From the NCBI RefSeq assembly GCF_964065165.1, contig NZ_OZ061549.1:124001-188000 (forward strand): a stretch of 64,000 nt of DNA. The letters run 5' to 3'. Made by a program: the position numbers and the translations under genes. The stretch's first letter is position 1. Each line of letters starts with the position of its first letter. This document shows positions 14,958 to 25,576 of this stretch, piece after piece. Source of the DNA: Levilactobacillus yonginensis. Its GTDB lineage: Bacteria; Bacillota; Bacilli; Lactobacillales; Lactobacillaceae. The notes below the pieces were generated by a model, which was given only the letters and a program-made list of their open reading frames with translations, was not told where the DNA came from and searched no databases.

Positions 14958-16649
14958 ATGGATTATAAACAAAAAGTTACCGCAGCTTTAGCCACTGCCT
15001 TAGACGGCCAACTGACTGCTGACGAAATTTCGGCTAAGTTAGAACGTCCTAAGACTTCTGACAAGGGGGACATGGCGTTCCCAACGTTTACTTTAGCTAA
15101 GGTGTTGCACCGTGCACCCCAACAGATTGCTCAGGATTTAGCCGAAAAGCTTGATCAGACTGGGTTTGAAAAGGTCGAAGTCGTAGGTCCTTACCTGAAC
15201 TTCTTCTTTGACAAGGGGGCTTACAGTGAGGCTACCTTGAACACGGTGTTGACGGCTGGTGCCAGTTACGGTCAAAACGAAGCCGGCAACGGTGGCAACG
15301 TCCCCATCGATATGTCTTCTCCTAACATTGCCAAGCCAATGTCCATGGGTCACTTGCGTTCGACGGTGATTGGAAATTCAATCGCTGAAATTCTGACGAA
15401 GAACGGTTATCACCCAATCAAGGACAATCACTTGGGTGACTGGGGAACACAATTTGGTAAGTTGATCACGGCCTACAAACTGTGGGGGAACGAAGCCGAC
15501 GTTAAGGCTGACCCAATCAACAAGCTAGTGGAATATTACGTTCGTTTCCATAAGGAAGATGTCGACAAGCCTGAACTGGATGATACGGCTCGTGAATGGT
15601 TTAAGAAGTTGGAAGATGGCGATGAAGAAGCCCATCATCTGTGGGAATGGTTCCGTGAAGCTTCCTTGCAAGAATTTAATGATGTTTACGATGAATTAGG
15701 TGTTAAATTTGACACTTACAATGGTGAAGCCTTCTACAATGACAAGTTGGCAGAAGTTGTACAAATTCTGAAGGATAAGAATTTGTTGGTTGAATCTCAA
15801 GGCGCTCAAGTGGTTGATTTGAGTAAGTATGACCTCAATCCAGCACTGATTTTGAAGAGTGACGGGGCTTCCTTGTACATCACGCGTGACATTGCCACGG
15901 CCCTTTATCGTGACCGGACTTACGCACCAGCTAAGAACTTATACGTGGTTGGTTCCGAACAGACCTACTACTTCAAGCAATTGAAGGCTGTTTTACAGGA
16001 AATGGGTGTGAAATCTGCTGATAACCTGCAACACGTGCCGTTTGGTCTGATTACCGTTGATGGGAAGAAATTATCAACGCGTTCTGGTCGGATCATCTTG
16101 TTGGCGAAGGTGTTGGAAGAATCCGTTAAATTAGCTGGCGAAGAAATCGATGAAAAGAATCCAGACTTAACCAATAAGGCTGAAGTTGCACGTCAAGTTG
16201 GTGTTGGGGCCATTGTCTTCGGTGATTTGAAGAACGAACGGACCAACAATATTGATTTCGTCCTGGCTGATCAATTGAAGTTCGAAGGCGAGACGGGCCC
16301 TTACGTGCAGTACTCTCACGCCCGTGCTGAAAGTATCTTGCGGAAGGCCGGAAAGGTTGACGTTCAGGCGGATGGTAATCAGATTGATGATCCAGAAGCT
16401 TGGGACACGATTAAGACCTTGGCTGACTTCCCAGCAATTGTGAAGATGGCTTGTGCTGAACTAGAACCTTCAGTGATTGCCAAGTATGCCATTCGCTTAG
16501 CTAAGACCTTTAATAAGTACTACGCTCACTCCAAGATTTTAACGGAAGATGCTGAGTTACCAGCTCGTCTAGCACTGGTTAAGGCGGTTTCGACGGTCTT
16601 GAAGGAAAGTTTACGTCTCTTAGGCGTGCAAGCACCAGATGAAATGTAA
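14958..16649 (+). CDS. argS: Arginyl-tRNA synthetase
   Basis: A 563-residue class I synthetase charging tRNA-Arg. An N-terminal additional domain (about 1-110) precedes the Rossmann fold with the HIGH-like segment SPNIAKPMSMGHLRSTVIGNS (about 119-139) and the KMSKS-like KLSTRSG (about 375). The C-terminal DALR anticodon-binding domain ends at PDEM. The ATG at 14958 has GGGAGG 8 bp before it and is preferred over 14919, which adds an unrelated leader. Controlled by the T-box leader just upstream and ended by the terminator at 16672-16702. Confidence 0.96.
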   Translation: MDYKQKVTAALATALDGQLTADEISAKLERPKTSDKGDMAFPTFTLAKVLHRAPQQIAQDLAEKLDQTGFEKVEVVGPYLNFFFDKGAYSEATLNTVLTAGASYGQNEAGNGGNVPIDMSSPNIAKPMSMGHLRSTVIGNSIAEILTKNGYHPIKDNHLGDWGTQFGKLITAYKLWGNEADVKADPINKLVEYYVRFHKEDVDKPELDDTAREWFKKLEDGDEEAHHLWEWFREASLQEFNDVYDELGVKFDTYNGEAFYNDKLAEVVQILKDKNLLVESQGAQVVDLSKYDLNPALILKSDGASLYITRDIATALYRDRTYAPAKNLYVVGSEQTYYFKQLKAVLQEMGVKSADNLQHVPFGLITVDGKKLSTRSGRIILLAKVLEESVKLAGEEIDEKNPDLTNKAEVARQVGVGAIVFGDLKNERTNNIDFVLADQLKFEGETGPYVQYSHARAESILRKAGKVDVQADGNQIDDPEAWDTIKTLADFPAIVKMACAELEPSVIAKYAIRLAKTFNKYYAHSKILTEDAELPARLALVKAVSTVLKESLRLLGVQAPDEM

Positions 16650-16671
16650 GTTTAAATATGTGTGAGGTAGG

Positions 16672-16702
16672 AAGGATGCCATTTAGTTGGCATCCTTTTT
16701 AT
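16672..16702 (+). terminator. argS terminator
   Basis: Perfect 10-pair stem AAGGATGCCA/TGGCATCCTT with a 6-base loop and T5. Confidence 0.9.
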
Positions 16703-16754
16703 TTTGTCATTAATCATGTTTTTTTGTAGAACTACATCGAAGACGTTATATTTT

Positions 16755-16767
16755 AAAGTTCGTATAT
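16755..16767 (-). promoter_or_regulatory. Possible second PurBox, inverted
   Basis: Read on the minus strand this is ATATACGAACTTT, differing from the PurBox consensus AWWWCCGAACWWT at one position. It lies about 117 bp upstream of the better box and may be chance. Confidence 0.35.
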
Positions 16768-16883
16768 TGTAAGGATTGTTGATTTTGACGATGAATAGAT
16801 ATGATAGTCGGAACACCTGGAACGGTCTATTGACAAAGTGAGATGCTAATCAAGTCATCAACGACAAAGTGTAGGTGATGACT

Positions 16884-16896
16884 AATTCCGAATATT
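16884..16896 (+). promoter_or_regulatory. PurBox (PurR binding site)
   Basis: AATTCCGAATATT matches AWWWCCGAACWWT except T for C. Its central G (16890) is about 76 bases upstream of the predicted transcription start (about 16966), the spacing I recall for PurR-activated pur promoters in Lactococcus lactis. Confidence 0.6.
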
Positions 16897-16930
16897 AAAA
16901 AGATTATACCTAATAAAGTTCTCAAATTCG

Positions 16931-16959
16931 TTGACACTGAGTGTGGGAGTTGCTAAACT
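16931..16959 (+). promoter_or_regulatory. Purine operon promoter
   Basis: Perfect -35 TTGACA (16931-16936), 17 bp, -10 TAAACT (16954-16959). It leaves a leader of only about 24 bases before purE, too short for a riboswitch. Confidence 0.75.
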
Positions 16960-16989
16960 TAAGCTCAAAATAGATGAAGGAGAATTGAC

Positions 16990-17472
16990 ATGGTACAAGT
17001 GGGATTAGTCATGGGGTCAATTTCGGATTGGCCAACAATGCAACAGACAGCGACGTTGTTGACGGCACTGGGAATCAGCTATGAACGACGCGTGATTTCG
17101 GCCCATCGAATGCCAGCGACTCTTCAGTCATACGGAGAGCAAGCACTTGATCGGGACCTGCAGGTAATTATTGCGGGTGCCGGGGGTGCTGCTCATTTGC
17201 CGGGAATGCTGGCAGCCAACACATTGCTACCAGTGATTGGCGTGCCAATTCAATCGCATGCGTTGCAGGGGATGGACTCGCTATTGTCGATTGTTCAAAT
17301 GCCCGGAGGGGTGCCAGTAGCAACGATGGCCATTGGCTCAGCGGGGGCAAAGAACGCAGCGTTAATGGCGGCTCAGATTTTAGGACTACAGAATACGGAT
17401 ATTCGGACGGCAGTGCAGAACTTTCGGCAGCAACAACGACGGGAGGCGGAAGAGAGTGAACAACGGTTCTGA
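16990..17472 (+). CDS. purE: N5-carboxyaminoimidazole ribonucleotide mutase
   Basis: A 160-residue class I PurE, converting N5-CAIR to CAIR in de novo purine synthesis. The N-terminal MGSISDWPTMQQ phosphate-binding loop, the SAHRMP motif with the catalytic His, and GAGGAAHLPGMLAA are all present. AAGGAG precedes the ATG. First gene of the pur operon; overlaps purK by 17 bp, which couples the two carboxylation steps. Confidence 0.96.
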   Translation: MVQVGLVMGSISDWPTMQQTATLLTALGISYERRVISAHRMPATLQSYGEQALDRDLQVIIAGAGGAAHLPGMLAANTLLPVIGVPIQSHALQGMDSLLSIVQMPGGVPVATMAIGSAGAKNAALMAAQILGLQNTDIRTAVQNFRQQQRREAEESEQRF

Positions 17473-18586
17473 GAAGGTTATTTTGCCACCAGCAACGATT
17501 GGCATTGTTGGTGGCGGTCAACTGGGACAAATGTTGGCCTTACAGGCAAAGGCCATGGGCTACCACGTCGGTGTGTTGGATCCAACGCCGGTCGCTCCTG
17601 CTGGGCAGGTGGCTGACTTTCAGATTGTGGCCGATTATCAGGACAATGCGGCGTTAATGACGTTGGCACAGCGCAGTGATGTTTTAACGTATGAGTTTGA
17701 AAATGTGGATGAGCACGCACTGCAAGCCGCACAAGCTCATACCAAATTGCCACAAGGGACAGCCCTACTTCACATCACTGGCAATCGATTACGTGAGAAA
17801 CAGTTTCTCAAGGAACACGGCGTACCAGTGACGCCATTTGTGGCTGTAGCTAATGGGACCGAATTGACGGGGGCACTGCAAAAAATCGGCACGCCAGCAA
17901 TTTTAAAAACTGCTGCCGGGGGATATGATGGGCACGGACAGGTGAATTTAACTTCAGCCGCCGTACCAGCTGAAGTGTCAGACCTATTGCAGGTGCCGTG
18001 TATTTTAGAAGCTCGTCAGGCGTTCAAACTAGAAGTTGCTATGATGGTTGCCCGACAGGCTGACGGTCGAGTAGTGACTTTTCCGCTGGTGGAGAATCAG
18101 CATCATCGACACATCTTGCATACGACAATTGCACCAGCAGCGGTTAGTCCGGCAGTTCATCGGCAAGCAAAACAGATTGCGACGACGATTGCGCAGGCGT
18201 TGACGTTACGTGGTGTACTCGGAATTGAGTTTTTTGTCCTTGAGGATGGTCGTTTGTTGGTCAATGAACTGGCTCCGCGGCCGCATAATTCAGGTCACTA
18301 CTCAATTGAAGCATGTAATGTGTCACAGTTTGAGGCCCATATTCGCAGTATTTGTGGGTTGCCAATTCCTGACATTACGCTGGTGCAGCCGGCCGTGATG
18401 CGTAATCTATTGGGGACGGATCTAACGGTGGCCCGGCAAGCATTGGTAACGGAGCCAACCTGGCATTTTCATGATTATGGTAAGGCAGACATCAAGCCGC
18501 AACGTAAGATGGGGCACGTGACGGTATTGGGGTCAAATGTGAACCAACTATTAGCAAGTTTATCGCAATTGAAGGGAGAACATTAA
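17456..18586 (+). CDS. purK: N5-carboxyaminoimidazole ribonucleotide synthase
   Basis: A 376-residue ATP-grasp enzyme making N5-CAIR from AIR, bicarbonate and ATP. The N-terminal Rossmann part shows GIVGGGQLGQMLALQAKAMG, the ATP-grasp part KTAAGGYDGHGQ, and the C-terminal half NELAPRPHNSGHYSIEAC. The start is a GTG at 17456 with GGGAGG 10 bp upstream, inside the end of purE. Product goes to the preceding PurE. Confidence 0.95.
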   Translation: MNNGSEKVILPPATIGIVGGGQLGQMLALQAKAMGYHVGVLDPTPVAPAGQVADFQIVADYQDNAALMTLAQRSDVLTYEFENVDEHALQAAQAHTKLPQGTALLHITGNRLREKQFLKEHGVPVTPFVAVANGTELTGALQKIGTPAILKTAAGGYDGHGQVNLTSAAVPAEVSDLLQVPCILEARQAFKLEVAMMVARQADGRVVTFPLVENQHHRHILHTTIAPAAVSPAVHRQAKQIATTIAQALTLRGVLGIEFFVLEDGRLLVNELAPRPHNSGHYSIEACNVSQFEAHIRSICGLPIPDITLVQPAVMRNLLGTDLTVARQALVTEPTWHFHDYGKADIKPQRKMGHVTVLGSNVNQLLASLSQLKGEH

Positions 18587-18590
18587 CGAC

Positions 18591-19322
18591 ATGACGATTG
18601 AAAAGGGTGCGTTACTTTATACCGGTAAGGCTAAAAAAATGTACGCGACTAACGACCCAGAAGTTTTATGGGTGGACTACCTTGATCAGGCAACGGCTTT
18701 AAATGGTAAGCGTAAGGTCGTGGTTGAGCAGAAGGGGTTGCTGAACAATCGAATTTCTAGTTTGATTTTTCAAGACTTAGCCAAGCATGGTATTCAGAAT
18801 CATTTCATTGCGCAACCTTCGGAATACGTCCAACTGGTCAAACGGGTCAAGATGATTCCGTTGGAAACCGTGGTTCGAAACGCTGCTTCGGGAAGTTTTG
18901 AGCGGAAGTTTGGGGTAGCTTATCTGCAGCCGTTGGTTCCACCAGTCATGGAATTCTTTTACAAGAGTGATGAACTGGATGATCCATTTATTAATGACTC
19001 ACAAATTTCAGCGTTAGGCTTGGTGAGTCCTGAAAATTTGGCTGAAATGAAGCGTCAGGCGCTTCAAGTTAATCAGCGTCTGCAGGCCATTTTTGATGAA
19101 ATGGGGATTCAACTGGTGGATTTCAAGGTGGAATTTGGTCTGACGATGGACGGCCACGTCCTTCTGGCAGATGAAATTTCTCCGGATAGCTGTCGACTAG
19201 TCGACAAGCAGACTAAAAAGTCACTGGATAAGGACGTCTTCCGTAAAAACTTAGGTTCCTTAACGACCGTTTATCAGGAAGTGTTAAATCGGCTCAGTAC
19301 CGTTGAAGGGAGTCCCGAATGA
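18591..19322 (+). CDS. purC: SAICAR synthase
   Basis: A 243-residue SAICAR synthetase joining aspartate to CAIR. Signatures are LLYTGKAKKMYAT at the N-terminus, RNAASGSFERKFG near residue 95, and LADEISPDSCRL near 190. The ATG lies 4 bp after purK, and the gene overlaps purS by 4 bp. Confidence 0.96.
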   Translation: MTIEKGALLYTGKAKKMYATNDPEVLWVDYLDQATALNGKRKVVVEQKGLLNNRISSLIFQDLAKHGIQNHFIAQPSEYVQLVKRVKMIPLETVVRNAASGSFERKFGVAYLQPLVPPVMEFFYKSDELDDPFINDSQISALGLVSPENLAEMKRQALQVNQRLQAIFDEMGIQLVDFKVEFGLTMDGHVLLADEISPDSCRLVDKQTKKSLDKDVFRKNLGSLTTVYQEVLNRLSTVEGSPE

Positions 19323-19573
19323 CGTATTTAGCAAAAGTCACTGTTACGTACAAAGAATCAATCTTGGATCCTAAAGGGGAGGCCATTAACGACGCCCTTC
19401 ATCGGTTGGGCTACGATAATGTTCAGTCGGTAGAGATGGGCAAATACTTTGAGCTTAAAGTCACTGGGAATGGCGAGCCAATTGAAGCACAAGTCGATGA
19501 AATGTGCGATCGATTATTAGCAAATGTCAATATGGAAACCTATCAAATTAAAATTGTGGAAGTGGAGGATTAA
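19319..19573 (+). CDS. purS: FGAM synthase subunit PurS
   Basis: An 84-residue PurS, the small structural subunit that links PurQ and PurL in the three-part formylglycinamidine ribonucleotide synthase. It carries VTYKESILDPKGEAINDALHRLGY at the start. Its ATG overlaps the purC stop (ATGA), and purQ follows 3 bp on. Confidence 0.94.
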   Translation: MTYLAKVTVTYKESILDPKGEAINDALHRLGYDNVQSVEMGKYFELKVTGNGEPIEAQVDEMCDRLLANVNMETYQIKIVEVED

Positions 19574-19576
19574 GTT

Positions 19577-20254
19577 ATGAAGTTTGCCGTACCAGTCTTT
19601 CCTGGTTCTAACTGTGATTACGATATGGTTAACGCGTTGCGGGATATTTTGAATGTTCCGGCTGATCTGGTTTCGGCGCAGGCCACGAACCTTGAAGGCT
19701 ACGATGCGGTCGTTTTACCCGGTGGCTTTTCATATGGTGATTACTTGCGGAGTGGTGCCATTGCTCGGTTTTCGCCAGTTATGGCGGCGGTGAAGGACTT
19801 CGCTGCTACCGGGAAACCGGTCCTGGGAATCTGCAATGGCTTTCAGATATTGACGGAAGCCGGGCTATTACCGGGGACGTTGCAAGCTAATCGGTCCGCC
19901 CAGTTTATTTGTCAGACGAGTGAATTGATTATTCGTAATTCGCGGACGATGTTTACTACCGCTTATGGGACGCAAACAGAAATTTCTCTGCCAATTGCCC
20001 ACGGCGAAGGAAACTACTATTGTGATGCGCAGACTCTGTCAGAGTTGCGGACTCATCACCAAATTGTTTTTGAATACGGCGACAATCCCAATGGGAGTGT
20101 CGCTAATATTGCGGGAATTACGAATCAACGGGGGAATGTTTTAGGAATGATGCCACATCCTGAACGGGCCGTAGAAACGATTTTGGGTTCAACTGCCGGT
20201 TTGGGAATCTTTCAATCGTTAATCAGTCATCAACGGGAGGGTGCCCATGCTTAA
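19577..20254 (+). CDS. purQ: FGAM synthase glutaminase subunit PurQ
   Basis: A 225-residue class I glutamine amidotransferase that supplies ammonia to PurL. The nucleophile Cys is in GICNGFQIL (about residue 86) and the catalytic His/Glu in [10 protein letters not shown] near 193. The C-terminus overlaps the purL start. Confidence 0.95.
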   Translation: MKFAVPVFPGSNCDYDMVNALRDILNVPADLVSAQATNLEGYDAVVLPGGFSYGDYLRSGAIARFSPVMAAVKDFAATGKPVLGICNGFQILTEAGLLPGTLQANRSAQFICQTSELIIRNSRTMFTTAYGTQTEISLPIAHGEGNYYCDAQTLSELRTHHQIVFEYGDNPNGSVANIAGITNQRGNVLGMMPHPERAVETILGSTAGLGIFQSLISHQREGAHA

Positions 20255-22466
20255 AAATATAGAACCAACGCCGGAAGCCTTACGTGATGACCATATCTAC
20301 CGTGAGTGGGGATTGTCAGACGCTGAGTATGAATTGATCATCCAGAAAGTTTTAGGGCGGTTACCGAATTACACGGAGGCCGGGTTATTCTCTGGCATGT
20401 GGAGTGAACATTGTTCTTATAAGAATTCCAAGCCCGTCTTAAAGAAGTTCTGGACTCAGGGTGACCAGGTCGTGGCTGGTCCCGGAGAGGGGGCCGGTAT
20501 TATTGATATTGGGGATGGTCAAGCAGTTGTTTTTAAGGCGGAAAGTCACAACCATCCCTCGGCCATTGAACCTTACGAGGGGGCGGCCACCGGAGTTGGT
20601 GGGATTATCCGGGACATCTTTTCAATGGGGGCCAAGCCGATTGCGTTATTGGATAGTTTACGATTTGGCGAATTAACCGATGAAGCGACGAAGTATTTAG
20701 TGTCACAGGTGGTTGCCGGTATCGGTGGTTACGGGAACTGCATCGGTATTCCAACCATTGGTGGGGATACCGCTTTTGATGCCAGTTATCAGAAGAATCC
20801 CTTAGTCAATGCGATGTGTGTTGGTATCTTAAATCAGGCCGACATTCAGAAGGGGCAGGCGACCGGTGTGGGTAACAGTGTCATCTACGTTGGCGCTAAG
20901 ACGGGGCGTGATGGTATTAGTGGAGCATCGTTTGCATCGGCAGAATTCAACGATGCTAAGGCTGCTCAACGTTCTGCCGTTCAGGTAGGTGATCCATTCA
21001 TGGAAAAGCTTCTAATGGATGCTTGTTTGGAAGTCATTCATGAGCACCGTGAGAGCCTGGTTGGAATTCAGGATATGGGCGCGGCGGGCTTAGTGTCCTC
21101 GTCTGCTGAAATGGCGTCCAAGGCTGGTAGCGGTTTGGAGCTCAATTTGGACTTAGTTCCTCAGCGTGAGAGTGGCATGACGCCGTTTGAATTGATGCTA
21201 TCGGAGTCTCAAGAGCGCATGTTGCTGTGTATCCGGGCTGGCGCGGAAAAAGAGATTTACGCTGTCTTTGAAAAATACGGTCTCGATGCAGTAACGATTG
21301 GTCACGTGACAACCGGTCATCAGTATCGATTATGGCATCGGGGCAAGTTAGTGGCCGATGTGCCAGTGGATGCTCTCGCTAGTGATGCGCCCGTCTATCA
21401 GCGGGAGCAAAGGGTACCTGAACGGTTGGTTCAGCAGTCAAACAGTCAGTTTAGTCCGGTAATCGAGGATGCAACAGCCGCATTCAAACAGATTCTCCAA
21501 CAGCCAACCGTTGCGTCGAAGCGGGCTTTATATCGAACCTATGATTCACAAGTTCAGACCAATACGGTGGTGCAACCCGGCTCGGATGCGGGAGTCGTGA
21601 GAATTCGACAAACAGATAAGGCACTGGCGATGACAACGGATGTAAACGGTCGTTATTTATTCTTGAATCCCCGGGTTGGTGGTGAAATGGCGGTTGCCGA
21701 AGCTGCTCGAAATATCGTGGCCTCAGGCGGTCTGCCGCTGGGAATTACGGATTGTTTGAACTTTGGAAATCCTGAAAATCCGGAACAGTTTTATGAATTA
21801 GCTGAATCCGCTCAGGGAATTAGTCGCGCTTGTCAGCTTTTCAATACCCCCGTTATTTCGGGAAACGTTTCTCTGAACAACGAATCGAATGGGCAATCAA
21901 TCTACCCAACGCCAATGATTGGAATGGTCGGACTAATTAAGCACCAACGCGATATTACAACTCAGGACTTCAAACGACCGGGTGACGCGGTTTATGTTCT
22001 GGGCGACACGCACGCTGATTTTAATGGTAGTGAGTTACAGAAGATGTTGACTGGTTGTATTTCAGGCGCACTATTTGATTTTGATCTTGAGGTTGAGAAG
22101 CGGAATCAAGATTTACTACTTGGCGCGATTCAAGCAGGACTAGTCGCCAGTGCCCACGATGCTGCAGAGGGTGGCTTGATTGTGGCTATTGCTGAGTCTT
22201 GTTTTGGGAACAATTTAGGAGTGAGTCTAACGAGTGATTTACGGTCGGTGGATTTCTTTGCGGAGACGCAGTCGCGTTTCGTGGTGTCAGTCCCGCAAAA
22301 GAGCCGAGACGCTTTTGAAAAGCAAATGCAGTCGCAGGTAACGTATCTAGGTGAGGTGACGGCGGCTGACCAATTGCTCGTTCAGTCTGCTGATCAAGCG
22401 TTTGATGTGCCGGTCAGCGTTGCCAAGCAGCTGTGGGAGGAGGCGTTACCGTGTCTACTGAAATAA
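20247..22466 (+). CDS. purL: FGAM synthase large subunit PurL
   Basis: A 739-residue small-type PurL, the ATP-dependent synthase that works with PurS and PurQ. Motifs include [18 protein letters not shown] near the N-terminus, [21 protein letters not shown] (about 95), IGGDTAFD, and [17 protein letters not shown] near the C-terminus. ATG 20247 follows GGGAGGG closely; a GTG at 20241 overlaps that site and is unlikely. Overlaps purF at its 3' end. Confidence 0.95.
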   Translation: MLKNIEPTPEALRDDHIYREWGLSDAEYELIIQKVLGRLPNYTEAGLFSGMWSEHCSYKNSKPVLKKFWTQGDQVVAGPGEGAGIIDIGDGQAVVFKAESHNHPSAIEPYEGAATGVGGIIRDIFSMGAKPIALLDSLRFGELTDEATKYLVSQVVAGIGGYGNCIGIPTIGGDTAFDASYQKNPLVNAMCVGILNQADIQKGQATGVGNSVIYVGAKTGRDGISGASFASAEFNDAKAAQRSAVQVGDPFMEKLLMDACLEVIHEHRESLVGIQDMGAAGLVSSSAEMASKAGSGLELNLDLVPQRESGMTPFELMLSESQERMLLCIRAGAEKEIYAVFEKYGLDAVTIGHVTTGHQYRLWHRGKLVADVPVDALASDAPVYQREQRVPERLVQQSNSQFSPVIEDATAAFKQILQQPTVASKRALYRTYDSQVQTNTVVQPGSDAGVVRIRQTDKALAMTTDVNGRYLFLNPRVGGEMAVAEAARNIVASGGLPLGITDCLNFGNPENPEQFYELAESAQGISRACQLFNTPVISGNVSLNNESNGQSIYPTPMIGMVGLIKHQRDITTQDFKRPGDAVYVLGDTHADFNGSELQKMLTGCISGALFDFDLEVEKRNQDLLLGAIQAGLVASAHDAAEGGLIVAIAESCFGNNLGVSLTSDLRSVDFFAETQSRFVVSVPQKSRDAFEKQMQSQVTYLGEVTAADQLLVQSADQAFDVPVSVAKQLWEEALPCLLK

Positions 22467-23887
22467 AGAGCCTTAATGAAGAGTGTGGTGTTTTTGGCGT
22501 TTGGGGAACGCCCGATGCAGCTAACTTAACTTATTTTGGGCTGCATGCGCTACAACACCGCGGTCAAGAGGGCGCGGGAATTACGGCGAATAACGCTGGT
22601 AGCTTAAGCTCTGAGCGGGGATTGGGATTACTAGCGGATGTCTTCCGTGATCCTCGTCGATTAGAACGGTTGCAAGGAGCCGCGGCGGTGGGCCATGTCC
22701 GGTATGCCACCGCGGGCAACCATGGTTTAGAAAACATTCAGCCCTTAGAATTTAATTTTAGTGACGCTCAGTTTGCACTAGCCCACAATGGAAATTTAAC
22801 AAATGCCATGACGTTGCGACGTAATCTAGAAGATGCTGGTGCAATTTTTCATGCAAGTTCCGACAGTGAAATCTTGATGCACTTGATTCGGCGGAGCCAT
22901 GCTTCTACGTTGCAGGAACAAGTCAAAGCGGCTTTGCAACAGATTCATGGCGGTTTTGCCTACCTGTTATTGACGAATGATCGGCTATTTGCGGCGTTAG
23001 ATCCGAACGGGTTACGGCCGCTAGTAGTTGGTGAATTACCAACTGGCGGAATTGTCGTTTGCAGTGAAACTTGTGCTTTAGATGCGGTGGGGGCAACATT
23101 TATTCGCGATGTACAACCGGGCGAATTACTAACGATTGACGACTCGGGTCTTAAAATTGACCACTATACCACGGCTACTCAGCTTGCGATTTGTTCAATG
23201 GAGTACATCTACTTTGCCCGCCCAGATTCTAACATCTATGGGGTGAACGTGCATTCCGCCCGTAAGCGGATGGGGGCGCAGTTGGCTAAGGAACAACCAG
23301 TAGATGCTGATATTGTGGTCGGGGTCCCCAACTCATCGCTCTCCGCTGCCAGTGGTTATGCAGAAGCGAGTGGGTTACCGTACGAAATGGGGTTGATCAA
23401 GAATCAATACTCAGCGCGAACCTTTATTCAGCCCACTCAGGAGTTGCGCGAACGGGGAGTCCGAATGAAACTTTCTGCAGTTAAGGGTGTGGTGGCTGGT
23501 CAACGGGTTATCTTGATTGATGATTCAATTGTTCGGGGTACTACGAGTCGGCAGATTGTTAAATTATTGAAGGACGCTGGTGCTAAGTCAGTGCATTTGA
23601 GAATTGCGTCACCGCCACTCAAATATCCTTGCTTTTACGGAATTGATATACAAACAACCAAGGAACTGATTGCTGCGCAGGAAAGTATTCCAGAGATGCG
23701 GCAAAGTCTTGGGGTAGATTCACTAGGCTTCTTGAGCGAACAAGGGGTTATTGACGCCGTGGGGTTACCGACGTCAGCACCATATGGTGGGCTTTGCATG
23801 GCCTATTTCAATGGGGATTATCCCACACCTCTATATGACTATCAGGCGGAATATGATGAAGAGATTCGTCAGTCAAAACAGCAATAA
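22451..23887 (+). CDS. purF: Amidophosphoribosyltransferase
   Basis: A 478-residue PurF, which commits PRPP to purine synthesis. The N-terminal nucleophile Cys lies in [10 protein letters not shown] after an 11-residue propeptide ([11 protein letters not shown]) that must be removed. The PRPP site is [16 protein letters not shown] (about 355). I chose GTG 22451, with GGAGGAGG at 22436-22443, over GTG 22433, which lies at the edge of that site. It overlaps purL by 16 bp. Confidence 0.95.
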   Translation: MSTEIKSLNEECGVFGVWGTPDAANLTYFGLHALQHRGQEGAGITANNAGSLSSERGLGLLADVFRDPRRLERLQGAAAVGHVRYATAGNHGLENIQPLEFNFSDAQFALAHNGNLTNAMTLRRNLEDAGAIFHASSDSEILMHLIRRSHASTLQEQVKAALQQIHGGFAYLLLTNDRLFAALDPNGLRPLVVGELPTGGIVVCSETCALDAVGATFIRDVQPGELLTIDDSGLKIDHYTTATQLAICSMEYIYFARPDSNIYGVNVHSARKRMGAQLAKEQPVDADIVVGVPNSSLSAASGYAEASGLPYEMGLIKNQYSARTFIQPTQELRERGVRMKLSAVKGVVAGQRVILIDDSIVRGTTSRQIVKLLKDAGAKSVHLRIASPPLKYPCFYGIDIQTTKELIAAQESIPEMRQSLGVDSLGFLSEQGVIDAVGLPTSAPYGGLCMAYFNGDYPTPLYDYQAEYDEEIRQSKQQ

Positions 23888-23907
23888 CAGAAAACGGGGG
23901 GACTTAC

Positions 23908-24951
23908 GTGAGTGATGCGTATAAAAAGGCTGGCGTTGATATTAACGCGGGGTATCAGGTTTTAAAAACGGTCAAAGAGATGAGTGGTAATACACAATTG
24001 GGAGCCTTTGGGGGGCTATTTCCGTTACCATTAACTGATCTGGTTCAGGACCCAGTGTTGGTTGCGGGAACCGATGGTGTTGGAACTAAGTTGCTGGTGG
24101 CCATCACTGCGCACCGGCATACGTCAATTGGCATTGATTTGGTGGCCATGTGTGTCAACGATGTTTTAGCGCAGGGAGCTCGCCCATTGTTCTTTTTAGA
24201 TTACCTAGGATTAGGTCACACGGAAGAACGACGGGTTGCTGATATTCTGGAAGGCATCGTAGCTGGTTGTCATGAGGCCGGTGTCGCTTTGACTGGTGGT
24301 GAGACTGCCGAAATGCCTGATATGTATGGCCAGGAACACTATGATTTGGCTGGATTTGCCGTGGGACTGGCTGACCGAGCAGATCTGCTGCACCCCGAAA
24401 GGGTCTCTCCTGGTGATATTTTGATTGGCTTATCCTCTAATGGTTTGCATGCCAATGGATTCAGTTTAGTTCGGGACATCCTATTTAAACAAAATGATTA
24501 TCAGCTAACTCAAGAGATACCAGAGTTGGGACACTCACTGCAAGAGGAACTATTGCGACCAACAGCAATCTATGTAAATCAGGTGCTCCCATTGCTTCAA
24601 CGGAAGCTGGTTACTGGTATCGCGCATATTACGGGTGGCGGGCTGGTTGAAAATGTGGCGCGGGTACTTCCCAAGGGGTTGCAGGCCCAATTTGTCCTTG
24701 GCAGTTGGCCCGTGCCGCCAATCATGACTTTCCTGGAAACGGCGGGTAATTTAACACCAACCGATATGCGGGAGACATTTAATCTTGGCTTAGGGATGGT
24801 ATTGGTCGTTCATGCGGATAAGGTTCCTGCAGTTTTGGCCAGTTTAAGGGCGAATGGTCAACCAGCTTATGAGGTGGGGTCAGTGACCATTAATGATCCG
24901 GACATCGTTGATAGTCCCACTGTCAGTTTTAAGGAGGCAGGGCATGACTAA
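23908..24951 (+). CDS. purM: AIR synthase (phosphoribosylformylglycinamidine cyclo-ligase)
   Basis: A 347-residue PurM closing FGAM to AIR. Signatures are YKKAGVDINAGY at the start, GTDGVGTKL (about 52), GGETAEMPDMY (about 130) and HITGGGLVENVARVLP (about 238). The start is a GTG at 23908 after a GGGGGG site. It overlaps purN by 8 bp. Confidence 0.95.
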   Translation: MSDAYKKAGVDINAGYQVLKTVKEMSGNTQLGAFGGLFPLPLTDLVQDPVLVAGTDGVGTKLLVAITAHRHTSIGIDLVAMCVNDVLAQGARPLFFLDYLGLGHTEERRVADILEGIVAGCHEAGVALTGGETAEMPDMYGQEHYDLAGFAVGLADRADLLHPERVSPGDILIGLSSNGLHANGFSLVRDILFKQNDYQLTQEIPELGHSLQEELLRPTAIYVNQVLPLLQRKLVTGIAHITGGGLVENVARVLPKGLQAQFVLGSWPVPPIMTFLETAGNLTPTDMRETFNLGLGMVLVVHADKVPAVLASLRANGQPAYEVGSVTINDPDIVDSPTVSFKEAGHD

Positions 24952-25522
24952 GCGGTTAGCTGTGTTTGCTTCTGGTACGGGGACTAATTTTAGTGCCTTG
25001 AACCAAGCAATTAAGGACCGACAAATTCCAGCGGAAATCGTACTGCTTGTGTGTGATCATGAGCAAGCACCAGTGGTTCAACGTGCGCGCGTAGCTCAGA
25101 TTCAAACGCTAATTGTGGATTTTCATGCATACCCAACTAAGGCCGCGGCCGAGGAACAGATTTTGCAGAAATTAAAAGCAAGTCAGGTGGAGGCCATTCT
25201 ATTGGCTGGTTATATGCGAATTGTGGGTCCGACCCTATTACGAGGCTATCCGCATCGAATTTTGAATTTACATCCAGCATTACTGCCGAATTTTCCTGGG
25301 CGTCATGGCGTTGAGGACGCTTTGGCAGCAGGGGTTCGTGAAACCGGTGTGACGGTTCACTTTATCGATGCCGGCGTTGACACTGGCGAAATCATTGCTC
25401 AACGGGTGGTTCCAATAAACACTGACGATACGGTTACGTCATTAGCTACCCGAATTCATGCTGCTGAACATGATTTGTATCCAACGGTTCTTCAACGTTT
25501 AATTGATGAAGGTGTCTTTTAA
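24944..25522 (+). CDS. purN: Phosphoribosylglycinamide formyltransferase
   Basis: A 192-residue GAR transformylase using 10-formyl-THF. It carries VFASGTGTNFSALNQAI, the catalytic region ILNLHPALLPNFPGRHGVEDAL with the Asn/His pair, and GVTVHFIDAGVDTGEII. ATG 24944 has GGAGG just upstream and overlaps the end of purM; the longer frame from 24893 is just purM in another frame. Confidence 0.95.
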   Translation: MTKRLAVFASGTGTNFSALNQAIKDRQIPAEIVLLVCDHEQAPVVQRARVAQIQTLIVDFHAYPTKAAAEEQILQKLKASQVEAILLAGYMRIVGPTLLRGYPHRILNLHPALLPNFPGRHGVEDALAAGVRETGVTVHFIDAGVDTGEIIAQRVVPINTDDTVTSLATRIHAAEHDLYPTVLQRLIDEGVF

Positions 25523-25576
25523 GTGTTAGAAGTCAACGTGAAGAATCCACTAAAACTTAAAAGGGATGAAACAAGA

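Noticed and set aside
16703..16989. Purine riboswitch before purE
   Set aside because: The predicted leader is only about 24 bases and no aptamer core is seen; a PurBox explains control better.
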